Assembly: GCA_903903935.1 (NCBI GenBank)
Contig: CAIVAX010000213.1
Location: 1-5,817 of the forward strand
Direction of reading: 5' to 3'
Source: an uncultured Hyphomicrobiales bacterium
Lineage (GTDB): Bacteria > Pseudomonadota > Alphaproteobacteria > Rhizobiales > Beijerinckiaceae
Length of the DNA: 5,817 nucleotides
Made by a program: the position numbers and the translations under genes. Under the pieces are notes generated by a model. The model was not told the origin of the DNA, searched no databases, and saw only the letters and a program-made list of their open reading frames with translations. The number at the start of each line of letters is the position of its first letter. The first letter of the stretch is position 1. This document shows positions 1-5,405 of this stretch, in pieces.

Positions 1-738
1 GCCAAGATCGCCATGGGCTATCGCGGCTATGGCCTGCCCATTGGCGAGGTCATTTCCGAAGGCAATATTGGCCTGATGCAGGCGGTCAAGCGCTTTGAGC
101 CTGAAAAAGGCTTTCGTTTGGCCACTTACGCCATGTGGTGGATCAGAGCCTCGATCCAAGAATATATCCTGCGCTCCTGGTCGCTGGTGAAGATGGGAAC
201 GACTGCGAATCAAAAGCGTTTGTTCTTCAACCTGCGCAAGGCCAAGAGCCAGATTTCGGCGCTCGAGGATGGTGATCTGCGCCATGATCAGGTCAAACTG
301 ATTGCGCATCGCTTGGGTGTTGCCGAAAAAGAAGTGATCGACATGAATCGCCGGATGAGCGGCGATGCCTCACTCAATGCCCCTCTCAGGCAGGAAGGTG
401 AAGGTGAATGGCAAGATTGGCTGGTCGATGACAGCTCAAGCCAAGAGGCCAATCTGGTCGAGCAGGAAGATTCGAGCAATCGCTTGGGTGCTTTGCGCAT
501 GGCGCTGAATGTTCTCAATGATCGTGAACGGCAGATCTTCGAGGCACGCCGCCTTGTTGATGAGCCCATTACGCTTGAAGAATTATCCGAGCGCTTTGGC
601 GTGTCGCGGGAACGTGTAAGGCAGATTGAGGTTCGTGCTTTTGAAAAAGTGCAAGCCGCCGTTAAATCTGGCCTGTCACATATTGAAGCGTTGCCCGCCC
701 CTGTTGTGACACAGGCCCTGCCTAGACCCAGCGTCTAA
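1..738 (+). CDS. rpoH: RNA polymerase heat-shock sigma factor RpoH (sigma-32), 5' end missing
   Basis: This is an alternative sigma factor that directs RNA polymerase to heat-shock promoters. The reading frame is open from base 1 (first residues AKIA), so the gene begins before the window. About 245 residues are visible, and RpoH proteins are usually about 285-310, so roughly the first 60 are missing. Visible residues 1-60 are sigma region 2, with GLMQAVKRFEPEKGFRLATYAMWWIR, the core-binding and -10 recognition segment. The RpoH box follows at 71-79 (QKRLFFNLR), which separates RpoH from RpoD-type factors. Region 4 is at about 161-218, with the -35-binding helix-turn-helix around 191-210 (TLEELSERFGVSRERVRQIE). 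A 20-residue Pro/Ala-rich tail follows. Many alphaproteobacteria carry two rpoH copies; which one this is cannot be told. It converges on the gene at 827-2422. The stop is TAA at 736-738. Confidence 0.95.
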   Translation, partial: AKIAMGYRGYGLPIGEVISEGNIGLMQAVKRFEPEKGFRLATYAMWWIRASIQEYILRSWSLVKMGTTANQKRLFFNLRKAKSQISALEDGDLRHDQVKLIAHRLGVAEKEVIDMNRRMSGDASLNAPLRQEGEGEWQDWLVDDSSSQEANLVEQEDSSNRLGALRMALNVLNDRERQIFEARRLVDEPITLEELSERFGVSRERVRQIEVRAFEKVQAAVKSGLSHIEALPAPVVTQALPRPSV

Positions 739-741
739 TTG

Positions 742-788
742 CTCATCTCAACATGTGAACTCACAATCTGAGTGCATGATGAGGTGAG
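742..788. terminator. Long imperfect hairpin between convergent genes, terminator-like without a U-tract
   Basis: Bases 742-750 pair with 780-788 (nine pairs, one G-U). After one mismatch 752-755 pair with 775-778, then 756 with 774 (G-U). After a two-base bulge 759-763 pair with 769-773, leaving a five-base loop. That is 19 pairs in 47 bases, starting four bases after the rpoH stop. It lies between two genes that run towards each other, where a bidirectional terminator is expected. Neither side has a T-run, so it may be a Rho-assisted or 3'-end-stabilising structure rather than a classic intrinsic terminator. The pairing is read directly; the function is inferred. Confidence 0.5.
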
Positions 789-830
789 AGCCGAGAATTT
801 AGCGCCAAGAATCTAGGTACAAGAATCTAG
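789..830. repeat. Three tandem 14-bp imperfect repeats covering a stop codon
   Basis: Units are 789-802, 803-816 and 817-830. Read on the minus strand they are CTAAATTCTCGGCT, CTAGATTCTTGGCG and CTAGATTCTTGTAC. The last two share their first 11 bases; the 789-802 unit differs from 803-816 at three positions. The stop codon (TAG, 827-829) of the minus-strand gene is inside the 817-830 unit. The unit length is not a multiple of three, so gain or loss of a unit would not extend the protein in frame. This looks like local slippage duplication after the stop codon. Confidence 0.7.
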
Positions 831-2422
831 CGCCAAGCGGCGAGGGCGTCAGCTATGACGCGCTCGCCAGCAATGCCTTTTTCAAAGGTGATTTTAGCTA
901 TGCGGCCATCGCTCAGCCGCATGGGAATATCCAGCCAGCTGCGCGCTTTGAGAAATTCCAAATTGCGCGTGCGTATGACAGGATCATTATTGAGCCCGAT
1001 CAGAAACATGTTTTGCGTAATCTTGGCGATCACGCCAACAAGCGGATCAATTTCCGAGGATGTTTCATTGCGCGTGACAGGCAGATCAATCTCGGCAACA
1101 TCGGACACAATGCTATTTTGCAGAGGTGAAAACCGCATCGACAATGTGTGTGAGGCCGGCAAAGCCGGATCAAGATTTTTTTGAATCAGAACAAGCAATT
1201 TCAAATTGGCCTGATTAATATCAGCTTCAATGCGGATCGCTTGGCCGAGGTCTTGCCCCTGACCGCGCCCCACGCTCTCCAAGCGCCAAGCTACATTGCC
1301 CAGATAGGTTTTGAACTTTTCTGGCGCTTCGGGAGCTTCAATCAATAAAGCCGCACGCTGGCTAGATGGGCCGGAAGCCTGAGACTGCGCGCTTGATTGA
1401 GTTTGGGGGCCGCCAATGCGCTCAACGATCTTGCTTGAGGTCTCAACTGGCTCTTGAGCTTGCGGGGTTTGCGCGGGAAGAGAGCGAACCGTTCCTTGCG
1501 GAATATCGCGCCAGTAAAATGCCAAAACAGCTGTCACACCCACACAGATCAGCACGCTCAAGCCCAACAGAAAACGCAAAGGCGTTATTTGGTTCCGCTT
1601 AAGCGGTTGGGCTAAAGAGAGATCCTGCGTGGTGACGGGAGCAAAGACCGGCTCTTTATCTGCCACAAGAATTGGAGCTTCACCTTGCCCCTTTGGATCA
1701 GGCAGATTGGAGCTGAGCGCTTCAAAGCTTGGATAGGTAACGCTTGAAGAGGTAACGCTTGGAGAGGTAATACTTGGAGAGTTAACGCTGGGGGCTTTTG
1801 AGCTGGGCGGATTGGGGGGCAGAACAGGCCTGTCCTGTCCTTGGACAGCAAAAGACAAAGGCTCCAAAACGGGCGGAGTGATTTCTGGCGCAATTTGGCT
1901 CTGTTTTGGCTCCTGTGCTGGCTGGCGAGCTTGGGGAGCTAAAGGCTCAAGCGAAGGAGCTTTGGGCTTTATCTCAGTGGCGACAACAGCCTGTTCCTCA
2001 GGCTGATCTTCAGGTTTGTCTTTAACTTTGTCTTCGGGCTGATCGATTGGCTTAGAGATTGGCTTGGCACTTGTGGAGTTGGCACTTGTGGAGTTGGCGC
2101 GTGTAGATTTGGCCAATTGCGCCAGATCGAGTTTTGGTGGCAGAGGCGGCAGGGGCGGGAGGCTCTTGCGGGTGATTGCGGTTGACGAAGGGGCAGGAGA
2201 AGCGCTTTGCGCTTGTGCCAGTTCTTCCTCTAATCGGGCAATGGCTGCATCGAGGGCCGCACTTTCCCGCTCGATGTCCGAGTCCTCAACCGGAGGTGTG
2301 ATGGATTTTAATTGACCAACCAGAGCCTTGCGTGCGCGCTCATAAATAGCTGTGCGCTGCTCTCGATCAGATGAGGGCAAAGCGGATACAGCTTTAGCGA
2401 GCAAAGGGTAATAATCAGCCAT
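827..2422 (-). CDS. Uncharacterised single-pass membrane protein with Pro/Ser/Thr-rich linker
   Basis: I do not recognise a named family. The 531-residue protein has four parts. Residues 1-72 are a charged helical segment (YYPLLAKAVSALP..., then a likely short coiled coil, IERESAALDAAIARLEEELAQAQ). Residues 73-275 are a low-complexity linker rich in Pro, Ser, Lys and Glu with two pentapeptide repeat tracts. Residues about 284-304 are one hydrophobic segment (FLLGLSVLICVGVTAVLAFYW), preceded by Lys275-Arg276, which suggests the N-terminus is cytoplasmic. Residues about 355-531 form an ordered-looking C-terminal domain, probably periplasmic. From memory, similar N-terminal segments occur in hypothetical Hyphomicrobiales proteins encoded near purA and rpoH; this was not checked. 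The ATG at 2420-2422 is 70 bp after purA on the same strand, with only a weak GAAAG-like ribosome site, so co-transcription with purA is possible. A scaffold or envelope-linking role would be a guess. Confidence 0.85.
   Translation of the reverse strand: MADYYPLLAKAVSALPSSDREQRTAIYERARKALVGQLKSITPPVEDSDIERESAALDAAIARLEEELAQAQSASPAPSSTAITRKSLPPLPPLPPKLDLAQLAKSTRANSTSANSTSAKPISKPIDQPEDKVKDKPEDQPEEQAVVATEIKPKAPSLEPLAPQARQPAQEPKQSQIAPEITPPVLEPLSFAVQGQDRPVLPPNPPSSKAPSVNSPSITSPSVTSSSVTYPSFEALSSNLPDPKGQGEAPILVADKEPVFAPVTTQDLSLAQPLKRNQITPLRFLLGLSVLICVGVTAVLAFYWRDIPQGTVRSLPAQTPQAQEPVETSSKIVERIGGPQTQSSAQSQASGPSSQRAALLIEAPEAPEKFKTYLGNVAWRLESVGRGQGQDLGQAIRIEADINQANLKLLVLIQKNLDPALPASHTLSMRFSPLQNSIVSDVAEIDLPVTRNETSSEIDPLVGVIAKITQNMFLIGLNNDPVIRTRNLEFLKARSWLDIPMRLSDGRIAKITFEKGIAGERVIADALAAWR
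1721..1795 (-). repeat. 15-bp tandem repeat encoding SPSVT-type pentapeptides
   Basis: Four to five 15-bp units run in tandem. The clearest are 1736-1750, 1751-1765 and 1766-1780 (plus-strand form GGTAACGCTTGGAGA with one to three changes). 1781-1795 and 1721-1735 are more diverged. On the coding strand they give APSVN, SPSIT, SPSVT, SSSVT and YPSFE (residues 210-234) of the membrane protein's linker. Nucleotide similarity, and not just amino-acid similarity, points to recent in-frame slippage expansion. Confidence 0.85.
2066..2110 (-). repeat. 15-bp tandem repeat encoding NSTSA pentapeptides
   Basis: Units 2066-2080 and 2081-2095 are identical (plus-strand GGCACTTGTGGAGTT), and 2096-2110 is a diverged third copy. 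They encode NSTSA, NSTSA and KSTRA (residues 105-119) in the linker of the membrane protein. Just beside them GATTGGCTT occurs at 2045-2053 and 2057-2065, a 12-bp period giving PISKPI. The tract is a second independent expansion in the same linker. Confidence 0.85.
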
Positions 2423-2462
2423 TGCGCTTTCAAACCATTCCTACCCATGCGCGTCAACATGC

Positions 2463-2494
2463 AGCATAGGTGCACCGCTTCAAACGGTGCTGCT
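2463..2494 (-). terminator. Hairpin at the end of purA, weak terminator candidate
   Basis: GCACCG (2472-2477) pairs perfectly with CGGTGC (2485-2490) around a seven-base loop. AGCA (2463-2466) can add four outer pairs with TGCT (2491-2494) across a five-base bulge. It begins within the purA stop codon region and lies in the 70-bp gap before the next same-strand gene. No T-run follows on the minus strand, so it may only weaken readthrough or protect the purA 3' end. Confidence 0.4.
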
Positions 2495-3785
2495 AATCCT
2501 GAAACGGATTATGAACCAGAATTGTATCACCGCGCTCGGGACTCGTTGACAATAAAGCGACCGGCGCGCCAATCAATTCTTCAATCCAGCGCACATATTT
2601 GATGGCTTGAGCCGGAAGATCCGCCCAAGATCTCGCGCCCTGAGTGGTGCCGTTCCAACCCGCCATAGTCTCATAGATTGGCTCGACACGGGCCTGTGCC
2701 GCTTGGCTGGCGGGAAGATAATCAAGGATCTCACCATCCAGACGATACGCAACGCAAACTTTGATTTCCGGAAAGCCATCGAGAATATCGAGCTTGGTCA
2801 AAGCAATGCCGTTAATGCCCGAGGTGCGCACAGTTTGGCGCACCAACACAGCATCAAACCAGCCACAGCGACGCGCCCGCCCGGTGACCGTACCAAATTC
2901 ATGGCCGCGCTCACCAATCAATTGACCCGTTGCATCATGCAATTCTGTGGGGAAGGGACCGCCGCCCACGCGTGTTGTATAGGCCTTGGCAATACCAAGC
3001 ACATAGCCAATCGCGCCCGGGCCAAGACCCGAGCCTGTGGCTGCATTGGCTGCAACCGTATTGGAGGAGGTCACATAGGGATAAGTGCCATGGTCAATAT
3101 CGAGCAAAGCGCCCTGCGCACCTTCAAACAAAATACGTTTGCCTGAACGACGATAGTCCTCAAGCAAGCGCCATGTGCTGTCCATGAAGGGCAGGACCTG
3201 ATCAGCAATGCTGGCCAATTCATCATAAATGGCTTTGGACGAGATTTCCTCCAAACCAAGGCCACGGCGAATGGCATTGTGATGGCCTAAGAGCCGGGCA
3301 ATCTTATCTCCCAGCACAGACAGATCGGCCAGATCCATCACACGAATGGCACGGCGACCCACTTTATCTTCATAGGCTGGGCCAATGCCGCGCTGCGTTG
3401 TGCCAATCTTGGTGCCTTCGCTCGAATTTTCGCGCAGTGCATCCAATTGACGATGGACGGAGAGAATCAAAGGCGCATTTTCTGCCACACGCAAATTATC
3501 GCGCGTGACACTGACGCCTTTGGAGCGGATCTCGGCGATTTCTTTGACCAGATGATGCGGATCGACAACCACACCATTGCCAATGACAGATAATTTACCG
3601 GGACGAACAATGCCGGAGGGTAAAAGGGAGAGTTTGAAGACCTTGCCATCAATGACCAAAGTATGACCGGCATTATGGCCGCCTTGAAAGCGGACCACGA
3701 CATCTGCCTCAATCGAGAGCCAATCGACAATCTTACCCTTGCCCTCATCGCCCCATTGGGCGCCAACGACGACCACATTCGCCAT
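2493..3785 (-). CDS. purA: Adenylosuccinate synthetase
   Basis: This cytoplasmic enzyme joins IMP and aspartate, using GTP, to give adenylosuccinate, the first committed step from IMP to AMP. The 430-residue length is normal for bacterial PurA, and residue numbering matches the E. coli enzyme closely. The N-terminal GTP-binding loop is [11 protein letters not shown] at 8-18, with catalytic Asp13. The general acid His41 lies in GGHNAGHT (35-42). IMP-contacting positions are present: the [14 protein letters not shown] segment at 128-141, Gln224 in FEGAQG, Thr239 in [10 protein letters not shown], and Arg303 in VTGRARR. The guanine-recognition motif TKLD is at 330-333. The start ATG (3783-3785) has only a loose GAAAG-type ribosome site. 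An intrinsic terminator sits 37 bp upstream, which leaves little room for a separate promoter. The gene looks intact and functional. Confidence 0.99.
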   Translation of the reverse strand: MANVVVVGAQWGDEGKGKIVDWLSIEADVVVRFQGGHNAGHTLVIDGKVFKLSLLPSGIVRPGKLSVIGNGVVVDPHHLVKEIAEIRSKGVSVTRDNLRVAENAPLILSVHRQLDALRENSSEGTKIGTTQRGIGPAYEDKVGRRAIRVMDLADLSVLGDKIARLLGHHNAIRRGLGLEEISSKAIYDELASIADQVLPFMDSTWRLLEDYRRSGKRILFEGAQGALLDIDHGTYPYVTSSNTVAANAATGSGLGPGAIGYVLGIAKAYTTRVGGGPFPTELHDATGQLIGERGHEFGTVTGRARRCGWFDAVLVRQTVRTSGINGIALTKLDILDGFPEIKVCVAYRLDGEILDYLPASQAAQARVEPIYETMAGWNGTTQGARSWADLPAQAIKYVRWIEELIGAPVALLSTSPERGDTILVHNPFQD

Positions 3786-3821
3786 AATTTTGTCTTTCGC
3801 TTAGCGCCGCACGCGACCACC

Positions 3822-3849
3822 AAAAGAAAACCCCGGCGCAAGGCCGAGG
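3822..3849 (-). terminator. Intrinsic terminator between phaZ and purA
   Basis: Read on the minus strand, CCTCGGC (3849-3843) pairs with GCCGGGG (3837-3831), seven pairs with one G-U, around a five-base loop. It is followed directly by TTTTCTTTT (3830-3822). This is a good Rho-independent terminator, about 87 bases after the phaZ stop and 36 bases before the purA ATG. It would end phaZ transcripts. Because it sits so close to purA it could also act as an attenuator in the purA leader. Confidence 0.8.
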
Positions 3850-3863
3850 CTCATTGCGGCTAT

Positions 3864-3877
3864 GAATTACCTAATTC
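3864..3877. promoter_or_regulatory. 14-bp palindrome upstream of purA, operator candidate
   Basis: GAATTA and TAATTC are perfect inverted arms around a CC centre. The AT-rich site lies between phaZ and purA, just upstream of the intrinsic terminator. A dyad of this size is typical of a small repressor site, but no regulator is known for it here, and chance occurrence in an AT-rich spacer is possible. Confidence 0.35.
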
Positions 3878-3882
3878 TGTTG

Positions 3883-3901
3883 ATTCAGTAAAGCTCTGAA
3901 T
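3883..3901. promoter_or_regulatory. Small inverted repeat in the phaZ-purA spacer
   Basis: ATTCAG (3883-3888) and CTGAAT (3896-3901) are perfect inverted arms around a seven-base loop. On the minus-strand transcript this hairpin comes before the 3864-3877 palindrome and the terminator, so the spacer holds three successive dyads. The six-pair stem is moderate in strength. It may be part of a leader structure or simply a protein-binding dyad. Confidence 0.35.
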
Positions 3902-3936
3902 GGGGTCTCACGCATCCATTTCAAACTTTGTCAGGC

Positions 3937-5154
3937 TTAGTAACTGGCCAAAATTGTATTGCGCAGCAGGGGATAGATTTGGGTCTCCCATTTCTGCCCG
4001 CTGAACACCCCATAATGGCCGACCCCCAGCTGCAAATGATGGCGCTTGCGGAAGGGCTTGATCGACTTGCACAGATCATGAGCGGCCAAGGTCTGGCCAA
4101 TGGCGCAAATATCATCCCTTTCGCCCTCGACCGTGAGCAGGGATGTTTTGCGAATGGCCGATGGGTTAATGGTCTGGCCATGCCATTGCAGCTTGCCCAA
4201 GGGCAATTCATGGTCCTGAAACACTTTGCGGACGGTTTCGAGATAGAATTCAGCTGTCAGATCGAGCACGGCAAAATATTCATCATAGAAGGCCTTTTTG
4301 ACATTGGCTTTAGCCTGATCGCCACGCGCCAGATGCTCGAACATTTCGACATGAGCTTGAATATGCCTGTTCATATTCATGCCCATGAAGGCAGAGAGCT
4401 GTAAAAAGCCGGGATAGACCTGCCGACCCGCGCCAGCAAAGCGCGCCGGCACATGCGAGATCAGATTGCGCTCAAACCAATCCATTGGTTTGCTACAAGC
4501 CAATTCATTGACCTTGGTAGGGCTGATGCGTGTATCAATCGGGCCGGCCATGAGAGTCATGCTGCGCGGTTGAGCAGGATGATTTTGCTCTGCCATGACA
4601 GAGGCCGCAACAAGGGCTTGAACACAGGGCTGGCAAACCGCAATCAGATGAGCACCGGGGCCGATAACTTCGAGAAAGCGGATGATGTAATCAACATATT
4701 CATCAAAGCCAAAACGACCCTCGCTCACGGGAATGTCGCGCGCATTGTGCCAGTCTGTCACATACACATCATGTTCGGTAAGTAAGGTTTTGATCGTACC
4801 GCGCAAAAGTGTCGCATAATGTCCTGACAAGGGAGCGATCAGCAAAACGCGGGGTTGTTTGACATCCGTATGCTTGCGAAAGCGCAGCAGGGACCCGAAG
4901 GCGGCTTGATGCACAATCTCTTCACTGACCGGCACATCCGCATTACCAACTCTGACCGAAGCAATATCAAAAGCTGGACGCGCATGGGTGAGTTTGGCGC
5001 GGGCCATCATTTGATAGGCTGCTGAAAGGGGCTGAAGCGCTGAGCGATCAAACATAGAGCTGAACGGTCCATCGAGCATGTCGACGGCGAGCTGAGCAAA
5101 GGCCCGCATCGGGCCCATGAGATCTGTCTGCGCTTGGTAAGCTTGGTAGATCAT
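3937..5154 (-). CDS. phaZ: Intracellular polyhydroxyalkanoate (PHB) depolymerase
   Basis: This enzyme hydrolyses intracellular PHA/PHB granules to release hydroxyacids as a carbon and energy reserve. It resembles the Cupriavidus necator i-PhaZ1 type, an alpha/beta hydrolase using Cys instead of Ser as nucleophile. I chose the ATG at 5152-5154 (405 residues), because MIYQAYQAQTDLMGPMR looks like the family N-terminus. An in-frame TTG at 5167-5169 would add five residues, and an in-frame stop (5173-5175) lies just beyond it. Residues 98-111 (VKQPRVLLIAPLSG) form a core strand and oxyanion region. The nucleophile elbow AVCQPC puts the probable catalytic Cys at 174. The likely acid is Asp347 (GERDDI) and the base His380 (GVGHYGVFSG), with spacings close to the known triad. 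No signal peptide is seen, as expected for a granule-associated cytoplasmic enzyme. The gene runs towards purA and is divergent from the GST-like gene. Confidence 0.93.
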   Translation of the reverse strand: MIYQAYQAQTDLMGPMRAFAQLAVDMLDGPFSSMFDRSALQPLSAAYQMMARAKLTHARPAFDIASVRVGNADVPVSEEIVHQAAFGSLLRFRKHTDVKQPRVLLIAPLSGHYATLLRGTIKTLLTEHDVYVTDWHNARDIPVSEGRFGFDEYVDYIIRFLEVIGPGAHLIAVCQPCVQALVAASVMAEQNHPAQPRSMTLMAGPIDTRISPTKVNELACSKPMDWFERNLISHVPARFAGAGRQVYPGFLQLSAFMGMNMNRHIQAHVEMFEHLARGDQAKANVKKAFYDEYFAVLDLTAEFYLETVRKVFQDHELPLGKLQWHGQTINPSAIRKTSLLTVEGERDDICAIGQTLAAHDLCKSIKPFRKRHHLQLGVGHYGVFSGQKWETQIYPLLRNTILASY

Positions 5155-5181
5155 TGACACCACACGCAACGTTCAGGTCCA

Positions 5182-5197
5182 ATCTGGTCCTCCAGAT
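5182..5197 (-). promoter_or_regulatory. Hairpin with AGGA loop in the phaZ 5' leader
   Basis: Read on the minus strand, ATCTGG, loop AGGA, then CCAGAT gives a perfect six-pair stem with a four-base loop, about 28-43 bases before the phaZ ATG. The GGAGGA string looks like a ribosome-binding site but is too far from either phaZ start to serve it. A GGA-containing loop is the kind of RNA element bound by CsrA/RsmA-type proteins; that link is speculation here. Confidence 0.4.
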
Positions 5198-5265
5198 CAG
5201 CCTGCACCTTTAAGGTAAAGTATTTTTCCTCACTAGACGAGCCTTAATCGGCATGAAATCCGCTT

Positions 5266-5310
5266 TGATCCTAAAGAATGATGACCATGATCCTAAAGAC
5301 GACCATTCTT
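5266..5310. repeat. 12-bp direct repeats with flanking inverted repeat
   Basis: TGATCCTAAAGA occurs at 5266-5277 and 5288-5299, exactly 22 bp apart, about two helical turns. Each copy is followed by GACCAT (5283-5288, 5301-5306). AAGAATG (5274-5280) and CATTCTT (5304-5310) form a seven-base inverted repeat across the second copy. Its place between divergent genes suits a pair of activator or repressor sites. It could also be a degraded piece of an intergenic repeat family. Confidence 0.6.
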
Positions 5311-5347
5311 GAGCGGAATCTGCCGCAAGTTTAGTCAGTCTGAAAGG

Positions 5348-5371
5348 AAAAAAGGCGTTTGGCCGTTTTTT
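5348..5371. terminator. A/T-flanked hairpin in the leader of the GST-like gene
   Basis: GGC (5354-5356) pairs with GCC (5362-5364), and after a one-base bulge A6 (5348-5353) pairs with T6 (5366-5371). On the plus strand the stem ends in a T-run, 34 bases before the GST ATG. It resembles a weak terminator, but the GC part is only three pairs. It could be an attenuator in the GST leader, or a stop for stray transcripts. Confidence 0.35.
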
Positions 5372-5405
5372 AGGCCCCCGGCAGACCTGCGGACAGGAAA
5401 GAGAT

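Larger units (their letters stand above)
5155..5405. promoter_or_regulatory. Divergent regulatory spacer between phaZ and the GST-like gene
   Basis: This 251-bp gene-free stretch must hold the promoters for both divergent genes. I found no convincing -35/-10 pair on either strand. It contains the AGGA-loop hairpin 5182-5197, an 11-bp palindrome ACCTTTAAGGT at 5206-5216, two TGATCCTAAAGA copies, an imperfect stem at 5308-5329, and an A/T-flanked hairpin near the GST start. Small ORFs across it have no support. Confidence 0.55.

Noticed and set aside
855..1184. Open frame of 109 codons antisense to the membrane protein gene
   Set aside because: It covers the ordered C-terminal domain of the minus-strand gene and shows no domain or start signal.
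1721..2110. Short repeats considered as a CRISPR array or mobile-element ends
   Set aside because: The repeats are contiguous 15-bp units without spacers, in frame within a coding region, and they encode low-complexity peptides.
2607..3146. Open frame of 179 codons on the plus strand, antisense to purA
   Set aside because: It lies wholly inside purA, whose every active-site motif is intact on the other strand. The translation is rich in Cys, His and Arg with no recognisable domain, as expected for a shadow frame.
3928..4404. Open frame of 158 codons on the plus strand, antisense to phaZ
   Set aside because: It overlaps the conserved C-terminal half of phaZ, including the catalytic Asp and His codons, and has no ribosome site or family resemblance of its own.
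5308..5337. Possible promoter for the GST-like gene starting at CTTGAG/TTGAGC
   Set aside because: The -10 region at suitable spacing (TTAGTC or TAGTCA) is a poor match, so no promoter call was made.
5378..5392. Inverted repeat CCG-CAG / CTG-CGG just before the GST ribosome site
   Set aside because: The loop would be two bases, too tight for a stable RNA hairpin, and one arm needs a bulge.
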